Numbered from the stretch's first letter, positions 8,676-17,813 are shown. The stretch is DNA of 64,000 nucleotides from JBFWNG01 sp050251195 (GCA_050251195.1 JBFWNG010000008.1:109542-173541), one strand, 5' to 3'. The notes: generated by a model from the letters alone, not told the origin. Made by a program: numbers and translations.

Positions 8676-9944
8676 CTATATCTCGATGCTGTTGTGCACT
8701 TGTTCTGGAAAGGCGGACGTCCCCATGCTTTCGGACGCATCCACTCTTTGTCGAAACACGTCGTACTCGCTAACCTCTACGGGAAGCTTCATCCGTACGA
8801 CCATGTTGGGCTGCGCAACTTCGAGAACTTCGCCCGTAACGCCATGATGGATCTGATCGATCTTTGTCTTGATAGCGAGACCTGTAGGCTTCACTATTTC
8901 CATGTCCGAACCGGGTAGGAACTTTTCTTTAACTTCAAAGCTAAAACTTCCGTCGTCGTGCAATTGCGTGACGAATCCAATGAACTTCGCCTGCGCTTGA
9001 TAGCCGCCCTGGAGGTTTTCTGAGTTTTTATCCAACTTTCCGAGGAAAAAACCACTTGTATAGCCGCGGTGGCTATAGGATTTGAGTTCGTCCAGCCAGT
9101 GTGGCTGCATGGCAAATGCGCCCTTGTTGTATAAGTCGAGACCCTCGCGATAGACTTTGGTCGTGGTCGCCAGATAAAGGAGACCTTTCATCCGTCCTTC
9201 AATTTTCAAGCCGTCGACGCCAGAATCCAGCAACTGGTCCAAAAACTCAATGGTGCAAAGGTCCTTCGAGTTGTACATGTAGGTGCCAGTTTCGTCTTCA
9301 TAGACGGGAAAATATTCACCCGGACGCCGTTCTTCGACCACGGAGTATTTCCAGCGGCAAGTGTTCGCGCACGCGCCTCTGTTGCCGTCGCGCTCCGCAA
9401 AGTAGCTGCTCAAATTGCAGCGACCGGAATAGGTCATACACATTGAACCGTGTACAAAGACCTCGATTTCCATTTCGGGGACTTTGTCTTTGATATGTTT
9501 TATTTCAGAAATGCTAACTTCTCGCGCCAATACAACTCTCTTGGCCCCAAGCTTTTGATACATCTTGACCGCACGCCAGTTGGTGGTGCTGGCTTGCGTG
9601 CTAATATGAATTGGCAAGTTAGAATTTTCTTGGACAAGATCAAGGACTCCCAAATCCGCGACAATCACCGCGTCCACGCCTACTTGCTCCAAGTGCTTAA
9701 CAAAATTAGGCAGCGCCTTAATCTCTCTGTCATGCGCCAGAATATTCAAAGTGACATAAACTTTTTTTCCAAGGGCCTTCGCGTACTGCGTCGCTTCCCC
9801 GAGACCGTCCATCGAGAAATTGCTCGAACGCGATCGCAGATTGAACGCCTTTCCGCCGAGATAAACGGCATCGGCGCCAAATCTATAGGCCACTTTGAGT
9901 TTGTCCATGCCGCCAGCTGGCGACAAAAGTTCGATTTTACGCAA
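8676..9944 (-). CDS. Peptidase U32 family RNA hydroxylase (TrhP-like)
   Basis: From the chosen start the protein has 422 residues, the usual size for the YegQ/YrrO group of U32 proteins, which hydroxylate uridine 34 of certain tRNAs. The start KIELLSPAGGMDKLK is the family's N-terminus. Four cysteines in HGSMCMTYSGRCNLS and NRGACANTCRW fit the conserved cysteine set thought to hold an iron-sulfur cluster. I chose TTG at 9944 because AGAAGGAG stands 8 nt before it; the longer frame would only add a basic, non-conserved stretch. RlhA-like action on 23S rRNA is the alternative, less likely role. Confidence 0.85.
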   Translation of the reverse strand: MRKIELLSPAGGMDKLKVAYRFGADAVYLGGKAFNLRSRSSNFSMDGLGEATQYAKALGKKVYVTLNILAHDREIKALPNFVKHLEQVGVDAVIVADLGVLDLVQENSNLPIHISTQASTTNWRAVKMYQKLGAKRVVLAREVSISEIKHIKDKVPEMEIEVFVHGSMCMTYSGRCNLSSYFAERDGNRGACANTCRWKYSVVEERRPGEYFPVYEDETGTYMYNSKDLCTIEFLDQLLDSGVDGLKIEGRMKGLLYLATTTKVYREGLDLYNKGAFAMQPHWLDELKSYSHRGYTSGFFLGKLDKNSENLQGGYQAQAKFIGFVTQLHDDGSFSFEVKEKFLPGSDMEIVKPTGLAIKTKIDQIHHGVTGEVLEVAQPNMVVRMKLPVEVSEYDVFRQRVDASESMGTSAFPEQVHNSIEI

Positions 9945-10051
9945 GGGTAGGCTCCTTCTGTTACGGCGTTTCCGTTTAGCACAAAAAAGAGGCAATAACC
10001 ACTGAAATTGAGGTAATAATCTGAAATACTTAATTTTTTTGGCCGCCTCGA

Positions 10052-10801
10052 CTAGCGAATAGCCGAACCAAACACTGCCTGTGCAGGCACCGAACCTCTT
10101 ACCCAGCTTTCGCCTTCCTGGGACCTGTTCAGAAGCTCGGCAAGCTTCTCATCCAGGAGAGGGAAGCAAGTCGACACATCATGCGAAAAAAAGGCTCTGT
10201 CAAAAGGAAGAATAATTGCAGAGGCGTTAATCTGGAGAATCTTTTTGTCACAAACCGATTCGAATATCCCGTGACCGAGGACGAACGGCTTGACCACTCC
10301 GCGCGCGACAAGGCGGGCCTTTTCTTCAATATCCTGTGCTTCCACGACGCGAAGGACGTCAGAAAGATCTCCAACCTCGCATGCCAGCAAAATACAACCT
10401 TCGTCGATATGCGTGAGGGCATCGGCCGTTGGGTGGCGCCGGCTTGCCCCTGCAAACTCGGATACCAAAGATTGAATGATATACTTGGATTTTGGAAAGG
10501 TAATCCAAGTTAAAACGTTAAAAAAATCATGCCAGTTTTTTATTCGAGTAGGAATCGCCAACCGATCTCGTATGTTTGTCGAATAATAGCGCGCGCCAAA
10601 CAGCCCCATTCTGCGCAACCGTTTCGTGGCCCTCTGTCCCAACTGGGCTTGTTCGACAAATTGGACTTCGCCCTCACCAGCAAACAGGCGATACGCTTCG
10701 TTGTAATCCTCAATTTGCGGCCAATCCGAGAACTTGGCGAAATGTGAAGCTACCGGGAAATTCGCTGTCAGCGCGTATTCAGCTCTCCAGGGTTTGTGCA
10801 C
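10052..10801 (-). CDS. DUF3025 domain protein
   Basis: The 249-residue protein matches the DUF3025 pattern: IKNWHDFFNVLTWITFPKSKYIIQ near the middle, an acidic segment with DEGCILLACE, and a late ARGVVKPFVLGHGIFE segment. It has no signal peptide and is probably cytoplasmic. Its start lies inside the end of the upstream radical SAM gene (23-bp overlap), so they form one transcript and are likely translationally coupled. DUF3025 has no established function; the pairing with a radical SAM enzyme hints at a shared modification pathway. Confidence 0.8.
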   Translation of the reverse strand: MHKPWRAEYALTANFPVASHFAKFSDWPQIEDYNEAYRLFAGEGEVQFVEQAQLGQRATKRLRRMGLFGARYYSTNIRDRLAIPTRIKNWHDFFNVLTWITFPKSKYIIQSLVSEFAGASRRHPTADALTHIDEGCILLACEVGDLSDVLRVVEAQDIEEKARLVARGVVKPFVLGHGIFESVCDKKILQINASAIILPFDRAFFSHDVSTCFPLLDEKLAELLNRSQEGESWVRGSVPAQAVFGSAIR

Positions 10802-11804
10802 GCTCCCGACCTCTTTTTATGCTGTTCTGCAGGGGCTTCAAAATTGGCGCCAGCCACGGTTGGTCAGAGGGCTTCGTGTTGGACAAAAGCATCGTGACGA
10901 TATGTTCTTTCTGCTCGAGAGTTGTGAAGGCTAAGGAATTCTCCTCCGAGGGATCGTAAAAAGCATATTGCAAATCTGGGACGGCACCATTCTCACGACA
11001 AAACCGAAGAAAATTAGGAATCTCGTCCCAATTTCTCTTCAAAACGCACATAGAGAACACGAGACCAAAGTCGCGGTCTTCGGCGGCGCGCGCTGAGCGA
11101 TAGGCGACAAGATCAGATATAAAGGTTTTCACCGTCTCTAAATTTCCCTTCCTCCGAATCGCAGCATACGTGTTCGAGTCGAGACTGTCGACGCTCACCT
11201 GGAATGTCCTTATATTTATCAGATCGAGATAGCGACGAATTCGCCCGCAAAACTGGTAGTGCCCATTCGTCACGAAGGACCATTGGCACCCAGGATTTAC
11301 TGCGGTTACCTGTTCAATCAGCCTGTAGGTATCTCGTTGAATGAACGGTTCGCCTCCAAGGAGATCGACTTCTAATAAATGAGGAAAAAGGGTTGACGGC
11401 CCTTCGGTCCAGAAATTTGCTTCGTCATATTGTTTGTTATCGCCCGTCCAAACATCACACATGACACATGACAAATTGCATTGGCTATTTAGCCTCAAAT
11501 CGAGCCGCCTCGGCGCCGATGATTGATGCTCGTTCCGTTCGATTATGTCAGCAAAGCGCGCAAACCGTTCGTTGCACGCAATATGAGCAATTTGTTTTTT
11601 GCACGTTTTCACTTGGCCTGAAAGAAATTCCCGACGGAGTTTCTTAATGCGATCCCCATTCCAAATTTCGAGCAGCGACTGTTGCTTGATATCGCCAAGA
11701 TCATGCGCGTACTTATAGCAACACGGCGCGATGTCGCCCGACGGCTTGAGCATCAATTGGACAAACGGCGCGTTGCAGAAAGGGGGTTTCGATTCGGTGA
11801 CCAT
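10779..11804 (-). CDS. Radical SAM protein with SPASM/twitch-like N-terminal cysteines
   Basis: The 341-residue protein has the radical SAM cluster motif CNLSCVMC (CxxxCxxC) near residue 98, the GGEP motif in LLGGEPFIQ, and later strands fitting the partial TIM barrel (WSFVTNGH, FQVSVDSLDS). Before it comes a cysteine-bearing segment (PFCNAPFVQLMLKPSGDIAPCCYKY, and later KTC, IAC) like the auxiliary-cluster region of SPASM/twitch proteins, which is more often C-terminal. It should cleave SAM to a radical and modify an unknown, perhaps peptide, substrate. It is the first gene of an operon with the DUF3025 gene. Confidence 0.85.
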   Translation of the reverse strand: MVTESKPPFCNAPFVQLMLKPSGDIAPCCYKYAHDLGDIKQQSLLEIWNGDRIKKLRREFLSGQVKTCKKQIAHIACNERFARFADIIERNEHQSSAPRRLDLRLNSQCNLSCVMCDVWTGDNKQYDEANFWTEGPSTLFPHLLEVDLLGGEPFIQRDTYRLIEQVTAVNPGCQWSFVTNGHYQFCGRIRRYLDLINIRTFQVSVDSLDSNTYAAIRRKGNLETVKTFISDLVAYRSARAAEDRDFGLVFSMCVLKRNWDEIPNFLRFCRENGAVPDLQYAFYDPSEENSLAFTTLEQKEHIVTMLLSNTKPSDQPWLAPILKPLQNSIKRGRERAQTLES

Positions 11805-11862
11805 AATCGGGGATTAGCAAATATTGAAAGGCGAGTCCACGAAATCTGAATTGCTGCGAAGT

Positions 11863-13392
11863 TCACCAGGCGACAGTTAATCCTAATCCTAGAAACGCCT
11901 GATTATAACTAAGGCCAAGAACTTTGGTTTCCTCGTCCTCAAGCACGGTAGGTTCTTTAGCCACTGTAAGCTTTTCGGCCACAGCGAATACGAGCACGGA
12001 GCACTCTAGAGTACGCCCCAGATTGAAAAGATCCCAATAGGTGTCAAGGCCGCCTCTGAGAAACGTTACGTATTCCCCCTTTGATCCCAATATTCCGCCC
12101 TTGTCCCACGACCCCCAAATTCGGGCTAAAAACCACGGGGCAGCTGTTTCGATTCCGCCTTCTACACCGAGGTTAGTTTGGTTCTTAAGATTGAATTCAA
12201 CTGGCAACGTGCCCAAACCTGTGTCGGGAGCAATGAAGGTTCCTTCAAAATCGATTAGACCAATTTTGGGAACCACGTCGATCCTGTTGACAAAGGAATC
12301 TTCAAAATTCAAACCAACAGACCATCCGAACGAAAATCGGCTCCACTTGAGCTTCGATACTTGATCGTCAACGAGAACTTCGACTTTGGGCGTGAAGTCC
12401 CAGTACCAACGCAATCCGGACAAGGGACCACCCCGAACCTCGGTGAGAATTCCCACAAGCGGTACTTGACCGATGAGCGGGTCGCCGCGAGCCATGGGGA
12501 CTCCATAACGTATGCCTGCGTATCCTGACGCTAAAGTATCGAGAAGCATATCCTTGAAGTCGAAGATTGAGATGCCATACCGCGAAAGGTTTTGATCCAA
12601 AACCTTCGTAATCTTGTCTTGATCCTGACCTCTCCCTGCTTTCGCCTGCAACCAATAGCTTGCCGTGAGATCCATGGGTTCCGTTATTTCGATAAAATAC
12701 TCGTACGTTTGTCCTGTCTTTGAAGCCTTCGGCGGACCGCTCGACTTTGCCTCTCCCACCGGTGTCGGGATCCATTTGTTGTATTTTTCGCTGTATCTGA
12801 GACGGAAAACCAAAAAGGAGTCAGGCGGAACTAACGCCGTCGCCTTGATTTCATCTTCCAGTTTGAATTCCCTTTTTTCTATCTCTGAGGACTTCAGCAC
12901 CCTTGCAAAAGGCAGACTATTCATAATATCCAGTGTTAAAACTTCCGCCACTTTCTTGTCTTGGATGATCTTCAAAAACTGAAGATGAGTCGGGATCCAA
13001 GTTTTGCCTTCCTCGATGAATCTTCCGCTTTTAGTTCTGTGGCTGACGATAACTTCTATCTCGGGCTTAAGAGCATTCACCTCAACGCGCCAATTGACAG
13101 TCTTGACTGGAGTTCCAGCCACAAGTTTGTCTTTGAGATAGCACGAGTAGGTTTTGAATACCCCGTAACCCCACGGCCCGCTGTAAATCTGCATCATATC
13201 GCCAAGGCGTTGGCAGGCTTTAACCCACTCTTTCTTAACTTCGGGATGTTCGCTGTCTTCGATCAGAAGCTTAATTTCAACGTCTTCAGGCTCAAAACTA
13301 TCCGCAAAAACCCCTGGTGCCGCGGCAAACGCGAACAATAAGGCAATTCCAACAAGAGCGATAGTTTTCATAGGTCTACTTTTTTTTCGCAT
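11863..13392 (-). CDS. Exported protein with probable C-terminal beta-barrel, unknown function
   Basis: The 509-residue product has a signal peptide ending near AAPGVFADS. The first 250 residues look like a periplasmic alpha/beta domain rich in Lys and Glu; the last 250 show amphipathic strands (LRWYWDFTPKVEVLV, FSFGWSVGLNFED) and a C-terminal hydrophobic/aromatic residue pattern ending in AW, as in outer-membrane barrels. An alternative start at Met8 (13371) gives a cleaner signal peptide. It is divergent from the next small barrel gene. I do not recognise the family. Confidence 0.7.
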   Translation of the reverse strand: MRKKSRPMKTIALVGIALLFAFAAAPGVFADSFEPEDVEIKLLIEDSEHPEVKKEWVKACQRLGDMMQIYSGPWGYGVFKTYSCYLKDKLVAGTPVKTVNWRVEVNALKPEIEVIVSHRTKSGRFIEEGKTWIPTHLQFLKIIQDKKVAEVLTLDIMNSLPFARVLKSSEIEKREFKLEDEIKATALVPPDSFLVFRLRYSEKYNKWIPTPVGEAKSSGPPKASKTGQTYEYFIEITEPMDLTASYWLQAKAGRGQDQDKITKVLDQNLSRYGISIFDFKDMLLDTLASGYAGIRYGVPMARGDPLIGQVPLVGILTEVRGGPLSGLRWYWDFTPKVEVLVDDQVSKLKWSRFSFGWSVGLNFEDSFVNRIDVVPKIGLIDFEGTFIAPDTGLGTLPVEFNLKNQTNLGVEGGIETAAPWFLARIWGSWDKGGILGSKGEYVTFLRGGLDTYWDLFNLGRTLECSVLVFAVAEKLTVAKEPTVLEDEETKVLGLSYNQAFLGLGLTVAW

Positions 13393-13521
13393 TCTAATAA
13401 TATTTCCCCGGACGCGAAAGGAAAATCATCGGTCGTCGTCAGAGCGACACACATCATTATTCTATTTACCACCCCAATCGTATGAATTAACCTTATCATA
13501 ACACATGCGAAGGGGGATGTT

Positions 13522-13995
13522 TTGAGGAACGCTATCTTTATGTTGATGCTCTTGACCTTTTCTTCACCAGGTTATTGCAACAAACTCTACGCAAATCTAA
13601 CGTTTGATAAGGCTGGCAGCATTGGCCTGGGCGCAGATTTTGAATTTGACTCGACCTCTACAGTTGGTTTTGGAGGATACTCCAGAATATTATTTGAAGA
13701 GCACGACAACGATGAAGGCAACCAGGATGGCATCATTGCGCTAGGCGGATTCATGCGGGCACACTTTGTTCAAGAAAACATCGACTTCTTTGTATCCCCA
13801 GGTTTTGGGCTAACACAGATAGACTTTGGCGCCAACGAAGAGACCGTCATGGGACCTGCCTTTATAACGGGCTTCAACGTCAAGGTCTCCAATTTCTTTG
13901 TGGGCTTCAATGTTACCCAGCTGTATGGATGGTTTGGCGATGTCCATGGTCTATTCGAACAACCGTTCATGCTTAGTTTTGTCTTACCGATGTAA
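13522..13995 (+). CDS. Small outer-membrane beta-barrel-like protein
   Basis: The 157-residue product starts at a TTG with GAAGGGGG 5 nt upstream and has a signal peptide (to about SPGYC). The mature part is a run of short amphipathic strands with glycine and aromatic residues (KLYANLTFDKAGSIGLGADF, FVGFNVTQLYGWFG) and ends in hydrophobic LSFVLPM, in keeping with an 8-stranded outer-membrane barrel. There is no identified family. The methyltransferase gene starts 11 bp downstream, which suggests co-transcription. Confidence 0.6.
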   Translation: MRNAIFMLMLLTFSSPGYCNKLYANLTFDKAGSIGLGADFEFDSTSTVGFGGYSRILFEEHDNDEGNQDGIIALGGFMRAHFVQENIDFFVSPGFGLTQIDFGANEETVMGPAFITGFNVKVSNFFVGFNVTQLYGWFGDVHGLFEQPFMLSFVLPM

Positions 13996-14006
13996 ATTAG
14001 GGCTTT

Positions 14007-15380
14007 ATGCAATCCTGGTCTGCGGAACTCACAAGCTCATTGAGCACTCCTTGTTGCAAGGGGCACGTCAAAATTGCGGCAGATGCATGGGAATGCCAAA
14101 CCTGCCACGCAAATTTTCCGATCCATGATGGTATTCCTTGGTTTTATGCCAAACCAGCCGTCACCTATAGCGACTGGCAAAATCGATTTGGTTATCTCCT
14201 AGCAGTATTAAATTCAGAGGCAGAATCGATAAAGGTAGAACTCACGCAAGAAAATCTGCGTAAGAGCACGGAGAAAAGGCTGCGCCAGTACCTGCAGTCG
14301 AAGGTGGAGCAAATCAAGGAACTGCAAAAGATACTGTCGCCGCTCCAACTCAAGGCTCCTGGTCCCGTCGACTATCACATCGCGCTGAAAAACAAGCTTC
14401 CTGAAAATCAAACGCTCATGAGCTATTATCCCAACGTGTTTCGCGATTGGAGTTGGGAGACGGACGAGAACAAACTCTGTCTCGAAGCCCTTGCAACCGT
14501 TATCACGGAGCCGGAAAAACTAGGAACCATGGCTGTACTCGGAGCGGGGGCTTGTCGACTGCCTGCCGACGTTCATATTCAATTCAAGCCAGAGGCAACG
14601 ATCGCCGTGGATATCAATCCTTTCCTTTTTTACGTCGCAAAGCGCGTCCTTGATGGCCGCAATGTCACAGCGTACGAGTTTCCCATCGCGCCGCTCGATG
14701 CAGCGAGTTTTAGCGTAAAACAAAAATGCCAATATGACGGCCCGAAGCTGCCGAACTTTTTTTTCTTGTTTGCCGACGCAATGAATCCTTCATTTAAAGA
14801 CGGTTCACTCGACACCATCCTAACGCCTTGGCTGATCGACGTAGTGCCGCAAGACTTTCCGTCGTTCGCAAGGCAGGTAAACCGCCCGCTCAAAACAGGC
14901 GGCAAATGGATTAACTTCGGTTCGGTGTCTTTTAACAGCAGCAAACAAGGTCAATGTTATAGCCGAGACGAAATCGCTGAGATCGTCGCGCAATCCGGAT
15001 TTAGGGTAACCACTATCAAGGCAGTTGATATTCCCTATATGCAATCGCCTCACAGCGCTCAGAAGCGGTTTGAAAATGTTTTTTGCTTTGAAGCTGAGAA
15101 AGTAAGTGAGGTAGGGACAGTTGCTGATTTTAACTATCTACCCGACTGGCTTACCGATGAGACCAAGGGAGTGCCAAAACTCGAAAAATTTGCCCAACTC
15201 ATATCCGTTAACCAAACATTCAACGTTGTCGTCGGGCTCATTGACGGCAATCGGTCGGTGACCCAAATAGCCGAACAGGTTCACGAGCGCTTTGGCCTCA
15301 GCTTGGCGCAAACCAAGGAACTCGTTAAAAGGCTACTTACTAATATATTTGAGGGATCGCTGCGAGGCAGGCAGTTTTAG
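14007..15380 (+). CDS. SAM methyltransferase with N-terminal zinc ribbon and C-terminal PqqD-like domain
   Basis: The 457-residue protein has three parts. Residues about 14-47 form a Trm112-like zinc ribbon (TPCCKGHVKI, then WECQTCHANFPIHDGIPWF). Residues about 160-350 form a class I methyltransferase fold: AVLGAGACRLPADV is the SAM-binding loop, IAVDINPF the acidic strand-2 end, and LDTILTPWLIDVVPQDF motif IV; the layout recalls the N2227/carnosine methyltransferase group. Residues about 410-450 (VVGLIDGNRSVTQIAEQVHERFGLS) resemble PqqD, the peptide-recognition domain of RiPP enzymes. The substrate may be a peptide or protein; this is an inference from the fusion. Confidence 0.7.
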   Translation: MQSWSAELTSSLSTPCCKGHVKIAADAWECQTCHANFPIHDGIPWFYAKPAVTYSDWQNRFGYLLAVLNSEAESIKVELTQENLRKSTEKRLRQYLQSKVEQIKELQKILSPLQLKAPGPVDYHIALKNKLPENQTLMSYYPNVFRDWSWETDENKLCLEALATVITEPEKLGTMAVLGAGACRLPADVHIQFKPEATIAVDINPFLFYVAKRVLDGRNVTAYEFPIAPLDAASFSVKQKCQYDGPKLPNFFFLFADAMNPSFKDGSLDTILTPWLIDVVPQDFPSFARQVNRPLKTGGKWINFGSVSFNSSKQGQCYSRDEIAEIVAQSGFRVTTIKAVDIPYMQSPHSAQKRFENVFCFEAEKVSEVGTVADFNYLPDWLTDETKGVPKLEKFAQLISVNQTFNVVVGLIDGNRSVTQIAEQVHERFGLSLAQTKELVKRLLTNIFEGSLRGRQF

Positions 15381-15658
15381 TCCTCGCCAAAATCGGCCGC
15401 CCGAGCGCCTCGTCTTTCGGCTTCCTCTCTTGCCGCTTCCCCTGAAGTTCGCTTCTGACCGTACGTCTCGGCGAGATCGGGGTCGCTGGAAATTTGATTT
15501 CCCCTTTTCTGATCAGAACCAAGATCAACTTTTACCGCAGGTTTGGACGACTTCTTTTTCTTCGCAGCCCTGACCACGCCTTCTGTTTGATCTTCATTCG
15601 CTTCCTGGGTAGTACCGAAGCTTTTTGTTGGCTCGGAGTGTCTTGAATCAACGCGCAT
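15377..15658 (-). CDS. Small charged, probably disordered protein
   Basis: The 93-residue product is rich in Glu, Lys, Arg, Ser and Ala, with a lysine cluster (AAKKKKSSKPAVKVD) and an acidic-basic C-terminus (GEAAREEAERRGARAADFGED). No fold or family is recognised. It is accepted as a gene because AAGGAGGG stands 5-6 nt before the ATG, a much better site than chance frames have here. Its stop overlaps the stop of the convergent methyltransferase gene by 4 bp. Confidence 0.6.
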   Translation of the reverse strand: MRVDSRHSEPTKSFGTTQEANEDQTEGVVRAAKKKKSSKPAVKVDLGSDQKRGNQISSDPDLAETYGQKRTSGEAAREEAERRGARAADFGED

Positions 15659-15749
15659 AACACCCTCCTTTTTGTCTATTATGCTTCCCTTTAGGCGTCG
15701 GAAACAGGATAATTCTTACCCATTACGACATCCATCCAAGGAGAATTGA

Positions 15750-16091
15750 GTGAGCAAATTTACGATTTATCATAATCCCCGCTGCTCCAAGAGCCGTCAA
15801 ACGTTGGAACTATTACGCGAAAACGGCGTCGAGCCCCAAATTGTCGAATACTTGAAAACCCCGTTCACTAAGTCCGCTCTGCAAGATCTCTTAACCAAAC
15901 TCGGCTGTAAACCTTCGGAAATCTTACGAAACAAAGAACCTGATGCCGCAAATCTGAAGGGAGAAAACGACACCGCCATCCTTAACGCTATGGTAAAGAA
16001 TCCGGTTCTCGTGGAGCGGCCCATCGTCGTAAGCGGGTCAAAAGCCGTGGTCGGACGGCCACCAGAAAACGTATTGAAATTATTAAAATAA
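15750..16091 (+). CDS. arsC: ArsC-family arsenate reductase (glutaredoxin type)
   Basis: The 113-residue protein is full length for the ArsC/Spx superfamily. The active-site segment IYHNPRCSKSR has the single catalytic Cys12; VERPIVVSGSKAVVGRPPENV carries the arginines that help bind arsenate. It uses glutathione and glutaredoxin in the known enzymes; glutathione-linked genes (GST, GFA) occur later in the window. The start is GTG with AAGGAGA 7 nt upstream. It stands alone, with no ars regulator or pump beside it. YffB-like paralogues are the other possibility. Confidence 0.85.
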   Translation: MSKFTIYHNPRCSKSRQTLELLRENGVEPQIVEYLKTPFTKSALQDLLTKLGCKPSEILRNKEPDAANLKGENDTAILNAMVKNPVLVERPIVVSGSKAVVGRPPENVLKLLK

Positions 16092-16235
16092 TTTTAAACA
16101 CAGAGTTCTTAAAACTTTAGCTATTTTATAAAGTTTTTATGTTTTTTAATAAAATACCTTGATTTTTTATTAAAATATTATAAAATCATTGATGGCCGGC
16201 CCGTTGTTTCTGAAACCACTGAACGGAGGTTGTTG
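16092..16235 (+). promoter_or_regulatory. AT-rich promoter region of the subtilase gene
   Basis: About 110 bp of very AT-rich DNA (long T and A runs, for instance TTTTTAATAAAATACC and TATTATAAAATC) separates arsC from the S8 peptidase gene. It ends in CGGAGG at 16224-16229, which sets the downstream ATG start. No single -10/-35 pair stands out. Confidence 0.35.
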
Positions 16236-17720
16236 ATGAGCGGAAATCGAATCACATTCTTGAGTCCACCAGGGAAGCTGACTCTCCTAGCGAAAACTCT
16301 AGCCCGAACATTTTTTCCCGTACTGCTTTCCACGGGATGTCAAATGGAGCACTCTGACAGGATTAACGCGCGAGCTATTCCCGCGAACCATGTCAGCGGT
16401 AGTTTCATTGTAGAATTTGCCAAAGACACTACTGGAGCTGAAAAGGAGGCAAAAAAGCAGGAACTCGATCTGAAAGCCAAAGAAATTGCGACCGAATACG
16501 GCTGTGATTTCACCAATGCAGAAAACATTGCGTGGGAGCGCAAGGATTATACTTTATCCTTTGACGAATTGGACAGGGTTTTCCATATCAAAATGGAAGG
16601 CTGCGAACTTGACAGCATTCAAACTCGTGACGTTGTTGATCGTCTTGCACAAATTCAAGACCTCGAAGCAGTTGAAGCGGAAGCTGTCAATCAAGCCGTG
16701 CAAACGGAAAACGATCCAAGCAAATCCCAACAATACTACTTACGGTCTATCAACAGAGACCAAGCTTGCGACCTGGCTGGCGCTTCACAAAAGCCGGTGA
16801 TCGTGGCGGTTGTCGATTCGGGAGTTGAAAGAAACCACCCGGATCTCGTAAAAGCGTTTCTACGCGACACAGCCGGAAATGTTATTGGAGCAAACTTTGT
16901 AGACAAGAGCTCCAATCTTCCGCCTGACGAAGCGTGGGACGACCTTAACGGCCACGGCACCCACGTTGCCGGCATCATTGCCGCAACGTCAAACAACCAG
17001 AAAGGTATTGCCGGCGTCGCAGGCTGCGGCAACGTCAAGATCATGCCGGTGAGAGTCCTCAATAATGAGGGCAAAGGCCCGACGGTTCAAGTCGACCGCG
17101 GCGTGCAATGGGCTATTGAGAACGGCGCTGATATTATCAACCTTTCTCTCGGCTCATATGCAACGTATCAGCAGACGCGTCCAACTCACACCAAGGCGAT
17201 CTTCGATTTTGCGGCTAACCGCAAGGTAATGGTGTTCGCGGCGGCTGGAAACGACGGCCACCTCAACGGCACAAAAAACGCGGACCTTATGCGAGAAATT
17301 CAAAAGGACATTTCGGATGAAGATGCGGAGAAGTACTTCATTTATCACTATCCTGCTACATACAGGAACGTGATATCTGTCGCCTCCACAAATGCCTCCA
17401 ATGAATTCTCGAGTTTTTCAAACCGCGGTTTCGCGACCGACATCGCAGCACCGGGATCACAGATCCTTTCCACGTACAAGGGGGCTTATGAGGTTCTCAA
17501 CGGTACGTCGATGGCCACCCCTGTCGCCGCAGGCTCCTATGCTTTGGCACTGGGATCGGTCAAGGACGCGATCACGGAAAACCTTGCTGCCGACGTTGCG
17601 GAAAAACTGTTGTTGAAATCTGTTATGGAAGCGGGGCAACTCGATGCAACTCTTGTAACTTCTTCGGGAGTCATTAACGCTGGAGAACTCACACTCAGCG
17701 TTAAAGAGGATGCTCAGTAA
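16236..17720 (+). CDS. S8-family subtilisin-like serine peptidase
   Basis: From ATG 16236, chosen because CGGAGG lies 6 nt upstream (two TTG codons just before it have poor spacing), the protein has 494 residues. It has an export signal, an inhibitor-I9-like prodomain (about 55-160) and the subtilase domain: Asp194 in VVDSGV, His240 in GHGTHVAG, oxyanion Asn339 in AAAGNDG and Ser425 in NGTSMATP. All catalytic residues are present. A cysteine follows LLSTG near residue 35, so it could be lipid-anchored, though the lipobox is poor. It is a stand-alone gene with a terminator-like hairpin after it. Confidence 0.9.
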   Translation: MSGNRITFLSPPGKLTLLAKTLARTFFPVLLSTGCQMEHSDRINARAIPANHVSGSFIVEFAKDTTGAEKEAKKQELDLKAKEIATEYGCDFTNAENIAWERKDYTLSFDELDRVFHIKMEGCELDSIQTRDVVDRLAQIQDLEAVEAEAVNQAVQTENDPSKSQQYYLRSINRDQACDLAGASQKPVIVAVVDSGVERNHPDLVKAFLRDTAGNVIGANFVDKSSNLPPDEAWDDLNGHGTHVAGIIAATSNNQKGIAGVAGCGNVKIMPVRVLNNEGKGPTVQVDRGVQWAIENGADIINLSLGSYATYQQTRPTHTKAIFDFAANRKVMVFAAAGNDGHLNGTKNADLMREIQKDISDEDAEKYFIYHYPATYRNVISVASTNASNEFSSFSNRGFATDIAAPGSQILSTYKGAYEVLNGTSMATPVAAGSYALALGSVKDAITENLAADVAEKLLLKSVMEAGQLDATLVTSSGVINAGELTLSVKEDAQ

Positions 17721-17773
17721 CCCGAACCGAGATGGGCTTTTTACTTTAGAAAGCCTGGTCCCTACCTCTTTTT

Positions 17774-17813
17774 GCGAGAGTTTCTCAGATGAGGAACTCT
17801 CGCAGTTCCTTTT
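17774..17813 (+). terminator. Terminator-like hairpin after the subtilase gene
   Basis: GCGAGAGTT (17774-17782) pairs perfectly with AACTCTCGC (17795-17803), and inside it CTC (17784-17786) pairs with GAG (17791-17793). A short T-run (TTCCTTTT) follows. It lies 54 bp past the stop codon. Confidence 0.6.

Noticed and set aside
14447..14653. Small overlapping frames inside the methyltransferase gene
   Set aside because: Out-of-frame shadows; the methyltransferase motifs are continuous in the main frame.
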